Positions 1 through 12,351 of a stretch of DNA of 64,000 nucleotides are shown in pieces (the first letter of the stretch is position 1; each line of letters opens with the position of its first letter). The stretch comes from Brachionus rotundiformis. Its lineage: Eukaryota > Rotifera > Eurotatoria > Ploima > Brachionidae. The stretch is from the NCBI GenBank assembly GCA_016802295.1, contig JAESIW010000137.1, forward strand, positions 6,309,026 through 6,373,025. The letters are read 5' to 3'. The notes below the pieces were generated by a model. It was not told where the DNA came from. It worked only from the letters and a program-made list of their open reading frames with translations, and did not search any database. The translations under genes and the position numbers were made by a program.

Positions 1-271
1 AATTAACTTTGCTTACTCTGAATTAATAATTAATAGTAATTTTTAACCTTGAGCTTAGAATTTTCATCTAATTTGATTTAAAACAACGGTGATAACAAAG
101 TTATTTAAGAACCGCAAAGTGTAAATTCTGCTCGAAAACCATTACGGATTCAAAAAATAATACTTCAAATTTATTCGACATTTAAAATATTGCGACAAGG
201 AAGCCTATGATGAATTTCAATGCAGGAAAGCACAACGAAATGAAGCATTTTATAACGACCAAAAAAAATGT

Positions 272-1822
272 TTGACAGCAGAAGTTATCAATGATTTTAT
301 TTTTAAATATTTGATTATTGGATGTGGTTTACCTTATCGTTTAGTTGAATGTGAAGCGTTCCATTCTTTTATGTCACTTATTTGTAAAAAATGGAAACCC
401 ACATCGCGGACAAATTTATTAAAATTGCAAGATAAAGCTTTAGGCCAAATGAATAACAGATTACTAACCAAAATACGGTTTGCTTCGCTAACTATAGATG
501 TTTGGACAGATCAACGATTACGGTCGTTTCTTGGAATGACAATTCATTTTATAGACGAAAATTTCGAATTTAAAACATACGTTCTTCGTTGTAAAAGCAT
601 TATCTCAACGACTGGAACCGGCATTAAAAGAGAAATTGAAAACATTATTGACGAGTTCGGGATTCGTGAAAAGTTGGTCAGAATTGTAACCGATAATGGT
701 TCAAATATGGTCAAAATGGGCAGGCTAATGAATCTCGTCGGTGAAGATGAATTTGATCTTGATGATAGGATAGCTGAAGAAAGTGAAACTGATACTGAAG
801 GCGAAGTTACAAACTCTGAAGATGAAATTGATCAAAATGTAAATATTATTGAAAATGAACTATTGTTGAACTCAGGATTGATGCATTTGAGATCCTTTGC
901 ACATTCTCTCCAACTTGTGGTAAAAAAAAGCGTTATAAAAATCAACAACGTTAAAAGAATAATCAAAAAATGCACAAAGATTTCAGCAAAGTACTGGCAG
1001 AAAAAAGATTTCGCCTCGTACTTGGTAGAGAGAAACTATAACTCAATTCCAAAACCAATAAAAGTACGATGGAATAGTGAGATTAAGTGCTTACGGGCCA
1101 TTTGTAAAATAAAATTGATCGATTTAAATGAAGCACTTAATTTTATTGACAATCAAGGCTTAATTTTGAGTCAAAATGAACATTCAAGATTCGCTGAAAT
1201 AGCATTTTAACCATTCTAGTTTGTTACTAATGAAATTCAAGGCGACCAGTACTCGACTCTTAGTCTTGTTATACCAAGTTTGTTACAGATAATACAACAT
1301 TTGGATAATTTCAGACTTGTCAATAATAGTCTAAAAGATTTCTTAAATGAATTAAAGAAAGAAATCACATCAAGATTCAGTGAAGTATTAGACTTTAAAA
1401 ATAAGAATACGGTAGACTATTCATGGTACATCTCTACTTTTTTGGATCCCTTATTTAAAAACGAATGGCTCACTATTTCTAATTTAAATTCAGATGAAAA
1501 GCTTTTGTTTAAAAGGCGCTTGGAAGATCAATTATTTAATGAATGGAAAAAAATAGCAAGTCCAGAAAGAAATGAAATTATTTCAAATGAAAACAATCCA
1601 ATACAGTGTACTTCAAACGAAGCAACCAAAAAGTCGAGACCATTAAGTACAATAAGCACAGACTCAGAAGCAAGTCTGCTAAAATCGCCAACAAAACGAC
1701 GGAAGTTTTTCAGCTTTTTAAATAAGAGCACTTTAACAGTTGAAGAGAACGACGACAAAACCAAATTTAAAAAGGAATTAGAAGAATACAAAAATGCCAG
1801 TTTTAGCGAAGATGATGGATGA
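272..1822 (+). pseudogene. hAT-family transposase, broken by in-frame stops
   Basis: Two open segments, 272-1210 and 1280-1822, are in the same frame and separated by a TAA and a TAG. The first holds the hAT catalytic core: LTIDVWTD (first Asp), VTDNGSNMVKMG (second Asp) and the FAHSLQLVVKKS segment. The second holds the family motif STFLDPLFKNEW and an acidic, charged tail; a clear C-terminal dimerisation block is not visible. Upstream (about 115-215) a BED-type zinc finger can be read as C-x2-C then H-x4-C, but one missing base separates the C and H halves. hAT transposases cut and paste DNA as dimers in the nucleus; this copy cannot make a full protein. Confidence 0.85.
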
Positions 1823-1899
1823 TGAGTTTTATTAAGTGAATTAAAAAAATTTAATCCCTTCGACAAAAAAAATCACAAGCTAACCTCAAAAAAAATTAA

Positions 1900-1995
1900 A
1901 AAAAATTAAGTCATTGACTTGACTTGACTTATGACTTGTGACTTAAAAACAACTCTGGTTTAAAGTCAAAGTCCTGACTTGACTTTTTTTTAGTC
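1900..1995. repeat. GACTTG-rich subterminal repeat of the hAT family
   Basis: Repeated GACTTG and GTGACTTA words follow the hAT copy A coding relic. The same block recurs at 24590-24660 in the second NIPBL intron, with an inverted partner at 24165-24205, and a weaker version lies at 44565-44640. Clustered short repeats near the ends are typical of hAT elements, where they act as transposase binding sites. That role here is inferred from the family. Confidence 0.55.
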
Positions 1996-2209
1996 ATAGT
2001 GGCAACTTACTTAATCAATTTTATTTTAAATAAAAGGTAAAAAAGGAAAATAAATGAAGGGAAAAAATATTAAAAGAAAATTCTTTATTAATTAAAATAG
2101 CTTGAATAATATTTAAAAATAATAAAGTAAAAAAAAAAAAGACAAAATTTTTAACTAATAGGAACTGTTCTCAAAAAAAATATAATCAAAATTAACATTT
2201 ACCATGATG

Positions 2210-3125
2210 AAAAAAAAAGATTAAAACACACGAATTAGATAATCCACAAACAACTGCAACACCAACAACATTAATTACATCGACATCAACATCATTAAAC
2301 ACCATTACCAACGAACTACTACAACTTCATATAACATCATACTCCAACACCAAAGAACAACATCAACATCAACATAACTCAATTTTTTTAAATTTTTTTT
2401 AATTTTATATTTATTAATAAATCTATATATGATTAGATATGGTATTTTATCAAAAATATTATTTTTTGCTAGAAGAGCAAATATTAATTCTTCATTGTTG
2501 GATCCCAACAAGCCTCCCCTGCTTAAATAAGTACCTCCGGGACTCAACATAAGAATCAATTCTTAATCAATTAATAAATAGCACGGTTCCGGCAATGACT
2601 TGATTAGCTCGATGATATTCGGAATGTCCTGTAGCTCATCTTTAATTTTGTTGACTGCAAACTTGTATTCACTTTTGAGATTCCCTACTAAGAGCTGTGA
2701 AGAAGGGTTCACAATCTTGTTCATTGTCGAGATGTTTTGATTTTTCGCCAAAAGGATCTCTGAAACATATCCTGTTTACACTAGTACAATTAGTGTAAAT
2801 TCTGATTTTTTTCTTGATAATCTTGAAATTTTTTTAAGGGTGCTTGAGTACGGCAAGAGGTCGCTTCCTAAGAGACAATCAACCATTAGATTCTTTAAGA
2901 CCAACAGTTTTGTAGATATTTCTTTAATAAAGAGATGGGCTATATCCATTACAAAATTTCTCTTTGATCGGCTTATCTTTGATGCCAGGTAAAAATCGAT
3001 CCATTATTAAATCATCCCTCGAAATTGACTCGTTTTCAAAAGAGTCGCGAGCTTGTTTTTCAAATTCCCAATAAATTTAAAAAGGTTTTCATGTTCTTGT
3101 TGGGATCTGCTAACAAAGTTCATGA
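2210..3125 (-). mobile_element. Ty3/gypsy retrotransposon remnant with start of a 3-prime LTR
   Basis: Read on the minus strand from 3125 downward, a Gag segment appears in shifting frames: MNFVSRSQQEHENLFKFIG, then in another frame RDDLIMDRFLPGIKDKPIKE, the usual end of a gypsy Gag capsid. A protease-to-pol junction motif, VDCLLGSDLLPYS, follows at about 2850 and matches VSDCLLGMDLL of the intact gypsy at 58 kb. Near 2510 a polypurine run (AGCAGGGGAGGCT) is followed by TGTTGGGATCC, which looks like a polypurine tract and LTR start. RT and integrase are missing, so this is an internally deleted relic. The short ORFs at 2305-2751 belong to it and are not genes. Confidence 0.55.
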
Positions 3126-3144
3126 TCGGATCATGGGTTGACTG

Positions 3145-3251
3145 GTGACGAACAAACAGTCTCATCATTGCTAAAACATCAAGATTTAACCAAATTATCT
3201 GATTTGATTAACATCTTAGAACCTTTCGAATATGTAACAGATCTATCCAAG
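3145..3251 (+). pseudogene. hAT transposase exon fragment
   Basis: The plus strand reads SSLLKHQDLTKLSDLINIL followed by EPFEYVTDLSK, the segment of hAT transposases just before the STFLDPRFK motif. It ends on AAG with a good donor (GTAAGA) at 3252. No matching upstream or downstream exon was found, so this is an isolated relic, probably of a different hAT family from copy A. Confidence 0.5.
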
Positions 3252-3600
3252 GTAAGATTTGCTTTTTTTGAAAGATTTATTAAAAAATTAGATATTAAAG
3301 TATTTTTTAGTTAAGTAATTAACTCAAATTTTTTTAGATAAAAAAAGTATACATTTTAATAATTAGAAAATTCTTTTTTTTATTTATTTAAAAAAGGAAA
3401 GTAATCAGTATCAAAAAAATATGTTTTACAAAAAAGAGTTCATAAATAATAATATAAAAAACTGAAGAAAACCAAGTCTTCAGTATGAATACAAAAGAGT
3501 TCACTGTAAATATTATGAGAAGTCTTTACAATTTCTTGATAGATTCAGCTAATCGATTCGTAGTTTCTGAAAAATATATATCTATTCTGTATCAAAATCT

Positions 3601-4950
3601 ATGAAAAAAACTAGCTTAAAGTATTTTCGATTGATTTCTGATAATAGTACAAGTAAAGTTGGACAATTTTTAAGTAAAATTGATTTTACCTTTATTCATA
3701 AACTTTCCGGAATAGAAGATAAATGGAATTTTGTTAAAGATAATATTTTGCTGTCTATTGATAAATGCTGTCCATTAAAAAAAGTAAAAGATAGGAATAA
3801 TCAAAAATGTCCTTGGTTTGATTCTGAATTAAGAACCTTAAGAAACTATAGGGATTTTTGCTATCATAATTATTTGAATTGTAAGGATATAATTAATTTA
3901 AATGATTAAAGGGAAGCTAGAAGAGATTTCAAAAAACTCAACCGTCAGAAAATGAAACTATATTTTGAGTCTAAATCCTCAAAAGATTTCAAAAATTCCA
4001 AAAAATTCTGGAATTTTTATAAGTCATCAATTAAAACTAGAGGAGATGTTGATCTTGACAGTTTTCCAGAAGAACTATTTTGGGATGATTTAAAGGTTAA
4101 GAATCCCGTTAATCAAGTTGAGATGTTTAGCAGCTGCTTTGCATCCATTACGACTTCATCTTTTTCCGGTGAACATGACTCAGCTTAATTTATTTTGACG
4201 GTTTTAAAGAGTTAATTTAATAAATGCTTTCTAACACCTGGTTTTTCATTTCATGAGTTTTCTATTAATGAAATAAAAGTAGCTTTAAATGAATTACCAT
4301 CTTCTAGCTCACCTGGATATATTGGTATTCATCCTAAGATACTAAACGGTCTACCAGAACTTTTTGCCCCCTTACTTCTTTTTCTATATAAAGAATGCTT
4401 GAGATTAAAATCAATTCCTGATGACTGGAAGTTAGCTATTGTCAATCCTTTATTTAAAAATAAAGATAATAAATCAGATATTAATAACTAGAGGGCTATT
4501 TCAAGATAGATTTTTAATGGACAGGATGGATTCAGACCTGGGCATTCATGTCAGATCTTCGTCTCTTGAAATTATTTCACTATGGATTTGACTATAATTC
4601 TTTAGTTTATCTTTCAAATTATTTTGTCAATAGATCTCAAATAGTTCATCTTCGAAACGAAAGATCAAAACCTACAGCTTTAAAGTTTGGTGTTCCACAA
4701 GGTTCAGTTCTAGGTCCTCTTCTTTTTCTGATTCTTATTAATGACTTTCGTTATTTCATTAAGAAAATTTGACATAAAAATTTTTGCTGATGACACTACG
4801 ATTAGTCAGTCTGAAAAGGAAAGTGTTTTAAAAAAATTTTCGGGTACCATCCACAATCTTAGTGATTGGTGTTATTTTAACAAGGTTGATATAAATTGGT
4901 CAAAACCTATTGTATGATCTTTTCAAATAGAAAAACTATTATCCCCAAAA
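3601..4950 (+). pseudogene. non-LTR retrotransposon (LINE) ORF2 relic
   Basis: Three frames together cover the end of the endonuclease, the linker and the reverse transcriptase. 3601-4188 gives a charged linker (DNNQKCPWFDSELRTL-type). About 4250-4490 reads as the RT start (SSSSPGYIGIHPKIL). 4548-4772 carries the diagnostic RT motifs, including GVPQGSVLGPLLFLILINDF, and ADDTT follows at about 4788. The motif set fits Jockey/CR1-type LINEs. There are at least four stops or frame changes, so no enzyme can be made. A 3-prime tail is not visible. Confidence 0.8.
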
Positions 4951-7640
4951 TGATTAATGTTTGTGGAAATGAAATAAAAGTTGTCGATGACACATAAAAG
5001 AATAGGTTAAAAATTGATAAATCTTAATTTTTCTAATTTTGCATGTAGTATCTCATTAGTTGTGGATAAAAAATTATTCAGCATTAAAAGACTATTCTAT
5101 CTATCAACATCTCTAAAAATACAGTTTTTTGAGAATTTTTTAAGAAATTGATTTATAGATCAAAATTATTAGGAAACCAAAGGTTTTGCTAAAAATTTAG
5201 GATAAATCAGAAAGAACATTGAAATATTTTTCATTAACTCAGGAAAAGATTTTGATTAAAAAGAAGATTTTTAATAAGATTACGATCTAGCTCTAACGAG
5301 GAATAGATTAAAAATAAAAGTAAGTCTTTAATTCGATAGAATATATAGGGGTTAATATTTACAAATCAAAAGGTAGAATAAAATATATTCTTATTAATTG
5401 AATTTTTTTTTATTTTGTAATTTATCCTTATAAAATAACAACTAATAATTTAATGTACTCTAAATTAAATAAAAAGGTTTTTATTAATTTTTTCTAAAAC
5501 GATAAATTGTAAAAAAGAGCTTAAAATTAAAAACATAATAAGGAATTAAAAAGAAATTATTTTAAGTCTACCATTCATTTTTGAATTTTGATCTTAATAA
5601 TAAAAATAAAAAATTATTTATTTTTTAGTCTGCATTAAAAAAAAATTTTACTTGCTTCATTAAATTTGAAACGATCATTAAAAATTTGGCTCTCATTTTC
5701 CAGCATTCCAAACAGATATCGCTTACGCCATAAATTTTTCATTTCTTTTTTATCTTATTTTAAAATGTATTTTTTTTCTTTTATATTAAAAAAATATTTA
5801 AACAAATATATAAACCAATGTTTTCTATTTTTTGTTTAAAGTTTTCATATTCATTTGGATATTTAGCTTTAAATAAATAAATTTTGAAAAATAAAAAATA
5901 AAATCAATTATTATTACATTTAACTTTTAGTTCAATAGTTTTCAATCTTTCGATAAATATTGGATACTCTTAAAATTAAAATTATATCTAATTTTTAAAG
6001 AATCGATTGTAAGTTTTTGAAAATTTGTTATTATATTCGCAATAAATTCCTTTTGATGATATAAAATTCGGTGAAAATTTACAAATATACCTTTATTTAT
6101 TGACACTGAATATAAATACAATTCCTCAATGCTTTTAATTTTATCGCTCATTCTTTGAATATTTGAGAATTTTATCTACAAATTTTGTCAATTATTTTTG
6201 GTCTTTAAATGAAAATTTATCCTATATCTTAGGTCACCTCGAATATAAAGAGGATATTTTTAAAAAAAGGTTAAACAAAAAGAAAATTATTAAATATTTA
6301 TATGACTTCGTCAGGTTAAAAATATCCTAGAAAGACATATTTAAATTGATGATAAATGAAAAATAAATAATTTAAAAAATCTAACTTAAGTAATTTATTA
6401 AGCTAAATTTTGGAAAAATTAATTAAATAGTAAAATAATAATTTATTATAAGCTATTAAGATGGCGATTATTTAAGTGATTTGTGATGATTATGCTAGTG
6501 TACTAGTAATATAGAAAGTACCGGTTATTTGTCCTCAATCTAGTAGCTAGTTAGTCTAACTCAACTGATTGATTGCTGGCGCCAAGTTAAGAGATATATA
6601 AATAGTTAATTTAAATAAATAGAGAGAGAGTTTTTGTTGAATATAAAAATTTTGTTTTCTTTTATGAGGCCTGTGAGGCTTGTGGATAGTTAAAAGTGGA
6701 TCGTTATTTAATAATTTTATTATTTTTTATTTAAATAAAATAAAGCGACTATTTATAATAATTCGCCCTAATTCCCACTACTATGTCAAAAATATCCAGT
6801 CAATTTACTCGGAAACAATTTATATTTTTAAAATTTAACTTTACTATTTATTTTATTATATCATCAACTACCGTAAACTCTTACACAATAATGAATGCAT
6901 CTAAACTTGACTGCCATCGTTAGCAAAGAACTTATAACAAAAAAATGGCTCTCGCATTAACCTTCTTAATACATCAGAAGAACGCAATCTGGACATCATT
7001 CTTACGCCTGATTTTAAGTTCAACTCACATACCTGATTTGTTCCATACAAACTATGTGATTGTGGTATTTGATAGTATTTTCAGGCGAATAATATAAATA
7101 GATAATTATGAAAATAAAAGAAATAAAAACAAAGATTAAAAATTTGTCAAAAACTCTTTGATTTAATTTATTATATGATTCTTTTTTTTTAGTTTTATCT
7201 TTAACTTAAAGATTTAAAAAAGATGTTTATTAAATTAATGAGATTTAAAACTGTTTTTATTCAATTATCTTGATTGCAAAAGAGTACTCAAGATAGGGTT
7301 TTATTTATTTTATTTCTATTATTATATTTATTTTATTATTTTATTTTCAATATTAATAAAACTTTGAAACTAAATAAAAAAATTTGGTGCCATTGTCTTT
7401 TCTTGCAGTTTGCTAAATAACCGCGAATTACTTTTTGCTATTATTAACTGTATCTTTTTTGAATTAATTATCTGAAGAATTTTAATTCAGTCATCAATTT
7501 AATCAATCTAAAGTTTAGATAAAATTTATACTTAATCTCTTAGCCAATAAAAAGAATCATATTAAAGTGATTACTTAACTAGGTTTTTCTATAATCTTGA
7601 ATCTAAAAAATATACTTAAGGATAAAAATTTAATTATTAG
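4950..7640. other. AT-rich noncoding stretch; possible old solo LTR at 6480-6790
   Basis: No supported gene is present; the longest frames are AT-rich chance ORFs such as 5942-6151. Within it, 6480-6790 differs in composition. It has a TATA-like ATATATAAATAG at about 6590, an AATAAA signal near 6740 and a TG start, which would suit a solo LTR. No target duplication could be found, so this remains a guess. Confidence 0.35.
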
Positions 7641-7862
7641 ATATAATATCTAGAGTACTGTGTTACTAGGCCTTTACTTATAAACGACCACTGGGATAGT
7701 AGCGCCGTCTCGACTCCAAGTTTCAAAGACACCCACACGCTAACCTTTTATCTTTTTTCTTTGATCACTATAAAACAGCTATCATAGACGACTTCCTTTT
7801 TAAGTCGTCTCCGCAAGCCTGCTTGCAGTAACTTATTACTATTATTATTATTATTAGTTAGT
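7640..7862 (+). repeat. LINE/SINE-type 3-prime tail with two stem-loops and an (ATT)n end, copy 1
   Basis: A less AT-rich block ends in two adjacent perfect hairpins and a short ATT microsatellite. Stem 1 is AGACGACTT (7786-7794) with AAGTCGTCT (7802-7810). Stem 2 is GCAAGC (7813-7818) with GCTTGC (7821-7826). AGTAACTTATTACT and then (ATT)n follow. The same arrangement occurs on the minus strand at 19275-19420. A conserved stem-loop followed by a simple repeat is how many LINEs and their SINE partners end, because the reverse transcriptase recognises the stem-loop. The 5-prime limit is not defined. Confidence 0.6.
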
Positions 7863-7938
7863 TAGCTCCCCATCTTATTTACGTATCAGTTAAGCAATGT
7901 TTAAAATAAGACATTTTACTTATTATTTAATTTTAGTT

Positions 7939-8522
7939 GGGGTTGTGAAGTTTATTTCAATTCGATCGTTTCAATTCACAAAAATTTGAATAACTTTTTT
8001 ACTATGAGGAATAATTTAGTTCTGTAAAATGCTTTAAGTTTAAACAACTTTGCTTATTCCGAAAATATATGTCTGCAAAAACTCTGCAAAGTAATGCACA
8101 ATTGATTTGTATACTTTTTAATGGCGTGCAAAATGCATAAAATTGCAGAGTATTTTGCAGACTTATTTTATTGAATTAAGCAAATTTGCTTATAATTAGC
8201 AAAGTAAAATTTTTGATCAAATTTCATGCGCTCAATCTTGCTCAAACATTTTTAGATGCGCAATTAAATTTCATCGCTGATTTTTTATTCTTTTAACATT
8301 TCAGAGCTTTATTTTCAAACTTTTGAAAAAAAGGATTGTAATTTCTAAAAATGCAATGAAATTTAATTGCGCATCTAAAAATGTTAGAGCAAGACTGAGC
8401 GCCTGAAATTTGATCAAAAATTTTTCTTTGCTTTATAATTGAGCATTTTATAGAACTAAATTATCTCTTTTAGTAAAATAGTTATTTAAGTTTTTCTGAA
8501 TTGAAATCAACTTCACAACCCC
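7939..8522. mobile_element. foldback MITE with 9-bp target duplication, MULE-like
   Basis: The ends are GGGGTTGTGAAGTT and its inverted copy, and the arms pair over most of the element. The direct repeat ATTTTAGTT flanks both sides (7930-7938 and 8523-8531), giving a 9-bp target duplication as expected for Mutator-like elements. The left arm is longer than the right because a second palindromic insert of about 150-160 bp (about 8032-8190) sits in it. No coding capacity; it would move only with an outside transposase. Confidence 0.8.
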
Positions 8523-8531
8523 ATTTTAGTT

Positions 8532-11055
8532 AATAATTCTAACTTTTACTATTAGTTAAAATTGATCTATTCAATATACTTTGTTTTCAAGATTTTTAAT
8601 AGACAGTTAAAGTTTTTTTTCAGTATGCAAACCTGAATTAATTCATATTTTATTAGTTTGAGTATAATTAAAAATTTATCAATAAGAAAACCGTCAAAAA
8701 ACAATCAAAAGAGCTTCAAAAGAAGGGGATAAACGATTATCTAAACTTTAAAAAGATTCATTATTTAAGAATATTTTTTTCTTAAAATTTAAAAATAAAT
8801 CTTGAATCATCAAGAAGATTTTTTTTATCTTAGTGAAAAAAAACAAAATGACTTTTTTGAGTTTTAAATTAATTTGAAAAGAAAAAAATCGACTTTTTAT
8901 TTTAATTTGTAGAAAATTAAAATTTTTTAAAAATTTGAACAAAATATAATATGGTTGCTTTTTACATTAGTAAATATTAAGTTTTAAGTAATTTTCAAAA
9001 GGAAAAATATCAATTGGAAATGGACCGGTTTTGTGATGAGATATGCAAAGAAATTGAAGATTTCATCCAAGGCATTATTTAATTATTTTAATCTGAAAAT
9101 TTATTTTTATTTTTTCTAAGATTCTTGTCATTTGTGCCATTTATCAACCATTTGGGCCAGAGAAATCACAGGTGTTTAGTTGTTTACTTAAGATTAAATT
9201 AAATAACGAATTAATTGTATTAAGATCTTTCAGTAGTTGAGTCTAGCGGAGGATTTTTTAAAATTGGTTTTTGTAGCATTTTATGAACATTACAAATAAA
9301 AATATTTTTAATCTTTTAACATTTTTAAATCGAAAAATTAAAAAAATTGGATAAAATAATAAATTTTTAAAAAAATTTTAAAAGAAAATAAAATTATTAT
9401 CATGCTTTTATTAATTTATTCTAAAACATCATTATCTTAAGTCCATAGAAGATGTTTAAAATTATTATGTTACTTAGTTCTAGTAGTTCTAGAAGTATAA
9501 AATAATAATGTATAAGAGATGATAATTGAATTTAATTTAGTAATTTTCATAATTGACAACTGTGTTTTGAATTTTTGTATCTTTTTTTATTTTGTTCTTT
9601 TTCAATTATTTTTTATTGTTTTTGAGGCTTGGAACTTTTATATAATAGAATAAAAATAATAATAAATAATTGAAATATTTTTTTATTAATTTAATCAATA
9701 ATTTGAATTTATTTCAAGATAATAAAGACATTTTTATATATGTTAAGACATCATTAGTAATCATTGAATTTAAAGACTATTAATGAGAAAAAAATAATTA
9801 AAATAAATTTAAATGATATGCTTTGTTTAGGAATTATATTTTTAAAATAATCTCAAAGGTTATTATTTTATTTTAAAAGATATCAAAAGAAAATTATATA
9901 ATAATGGATTAGTTTTATTTTAGGAAACGAAATGCCTCGATCTAATTTTATTAGGAAAATTTAAACTAGTTTTTTTGTTATGATTAATTTTAAAGCTTTC
10001 CTTATTCTTGAGATAAAAATTCATTTTAAAAAAAGATTTTTTTTCATTTCTTTTAAATTTCTAAAAATGAACAATATAATTGAAAGTAAAATAGATGAAA
10101 TATTATTTTATTTGACGATATTAAAAAATGGTATTTATCTTTAACAAATCTACACAATTGTAAACTTTTAAATTAAGATTTTGAGGAATCACTTGAAATT
10201 GTAAACAATTCCCATGAAAATTTGTGTAAAAAAATCAATTTTATTAATTTTAAATGATTTAATGATTATCTAAAAAGTAACACTTATTGGAAATCAAATT
10301 GATAATGATGTTATGTTAAAACTACATGGTAAGAATATTTAATTAAATTTTATCTTTAATTTATTTTAATTTTTAGAAAAAAGCGAGTTTATAAACAGGA
10401 TTAAAAATCCTTTCGGTGATAGTGAAGTGAAGGGCAAATTCAAAGTTCCTTTTTTTAGAGATTTTAAATTGCCATAAACATTTGAAAACCAGCGTTCAAA
10501 AGTTATCTATATCTTTTGCTAATTTTAGGAATAAATAAATAGAAACCCTTTTTAATTAATTTTAATTTATTTAAAAAACAATAATGACAACTACAATACT
10601 TCAATTGCAATATTATATTGGGCCTAACTTAAAGTTTAAATTTGTTTTACTTTTTGATAATATTTTAGTAGAGCCGTTTAATAAAACTACGCACAAAATT
10701 TAAATCAAATAATTTGAGTTAAAATTTTAATTTTGAATAACGTCATGATAAGTATAATTAAATTATCGATCTTTTGAAAGTCCATATTATAAAGACCGAT
10801 TAACACTCCATATATTTAAAAGAAAATAAGATTTACAAATTAAAAAAATTAATTGTAATTGTTATATAATTATTTATATAAATAAAACATTGAAATATTT
10901 AAATTAAATTTTTTGAATTTTTTTTTAAAATTAGAAAATTTGATTAATGTTATTAAAAATTGAATGCTTAAATGTTGTAAATTTATATATAGTTTGAGAA
11001 TTGTGTCTTGATTTAATTTTAGATCAATTAATGAAGTACATAACTTTAACAATAT
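8532..11055. other. AT-rich noncoding stretch
   Basis: Very AT-rich with long A and T runs. The minus-strand frames at 8748-8942 and 10870-11052 are compositionally biased and show no family motif. I see no RNA gene, repeat array or conserved coding segment here. Confidence 0.5.
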
Positions 11056-11165
11056 TAATAACTTCTTAGAAAAGTATGGCCTTTATGCATTCCAACATAG
11101 AATACTAGATAGAATGTTATATTTTATTCAATGTTGAATTGTCGTGATACAATATCAACAACAAA

Positions 11166-11906
11166 ATGGAGCTTCAGCAATATCTTACTTTTTTGACTGG
11201 ATTGAGACAGAAAAAGTTCGGTTTTCCAAGCATAAACTTGGCTGAACTAGAGTACTTGAACAATTTCCTTGAATACTTTTCTTCTGAATGGACTACATCG
11301 TTAAAAGGTTGGTTTGAAGGATATGCGTTAGGTCTTCCGTCAACAAATAATGCCCTCGAGGCTTGGAATCGTGTGATTAAAGTAGAAGCTACAATGCGTG
11401 AGCGTCATAATCTTGGAGTTTTCCTTTCAATTTTAGAAAAAGACATGGTCGGTAGATGGTCTTGTGACAGGAATTCTTCAGATCATAATTGTGTTGTATT
11501 TGCTGAGGAAGTTAAAGTTGATCTTCAAACTTATACCGCTGCTTTTCAGTGGTCATCTAATGCTAAGACTGAGAACATCATTAAGCATGGCCAGACTTTC
11601 CATTTTACTTCGTTTTCGTTAAATCAATCGATAAATAAAAGTCAAGCTGAGGCTCACCTTCTTTCCAAAATTAATCGTTCCTGGAAATCTCTTGATGAGT
11701 ACACTGACTCATGTTTTGTTTTGAAAATACATTTGGACAAAATGAATTGGAAAAACAGCACTTGTACTTGCAAACCGTATCTCAAAAACTATATTTGTGC
11801 ACACACCGTTGGCTTTGCTTCCCGGTACAATTTAGTTGAAATTCCTCCTGCTGCCAAAACCATACCAATTGGCCAAAAACGTAAAAGGAAAGGGTTTAGG
11901 GTTTGA
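11166..11906 (+). pseudogene. MULE transposase C-terminal part with SWIM zinc finger
   Basis: The 246-residue frame starts ATGGAG and reads as the C-terminal third of a Mutator-like transposase. It contains the LPSTNNALEAWNRVIK segment (like RTNN-x-EGYH of other MULEs) and, near residues 199-215, a SWIM finger with the pattern C-T-C-x9-C-x-H. After the TGA, another frame at about 11920-11970 encodes an AT-hook-like RRRGRPKKQI, so the original tail was probably lost by a frameshift. The DDE core (DGTF and DFE motifs) is absent upstream. It could be a domesticated fragment, but isolation and the frame break favour a relic. It differs in sequence from the MULE at 62-64 kb. Confidence 0.65.
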
Positions 11907-12351
11907 CTAAACGTCTGCTGCTGCCACTTCGACTAAACGTCGCCGAGGTCGACCAAAAAAACAAATTTAATTGCGTTGAGTTTTGTTTTTTTGATTTTCA
12001 TTTGATTTTTTTTTTGTTTTCGTAATAAATTTGTCATTGGTTTCAATAATTTTGCACCCCTTTTTTTTAAATATTTGTCATTTTTTTATTGCTACTTTTT
12101 GTAATAAAAAAATATTTTTGTTATTATTACAAAAAAAATTCTCAGTAGCTTCTATAATTTTGTTATCCTTTTTATTTTTATTTTGTCAGTTAATAAAAGA
12201 AAAATTTGTCATATATTTTCTATAAATTTGTCATATGAATAAAATAAAAGCCATTTAAAATAAATTGAAATATTAAAATTACTGAAAGTTTAAATATCTT
12301 TCGATTTTTTAAAACCTTTTACCTTATTTGGTAATCGAAACCTTGTTATCA

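Larger units (their letters stand above)
1..2010 (+). mobile_element. degenerate hAT transposon, copy A
   Basis: The left edge of the window lies inside this element. Its first bases match the 5-prime part of hAT copy B (minus strand, 41.6-42.7 kb) almost base for base, so the two are members of one family. It holds a relic BED finger region (about 115-215), the transposase relic (272-1822) and a GACTT-rich end region (1900-1995). I cannot define its terminal inverted repeats or 8-bp target duplication, because the left end lies outside the window and the right end is not paired. The right limit is approximate. Confidence 0.75.

Noticed and set aside
2305..2751. Two small minus-strand ORFs as host genes
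   Set aside because: They fall within the gypsy remnant next to Gag and protease-junction motifs.
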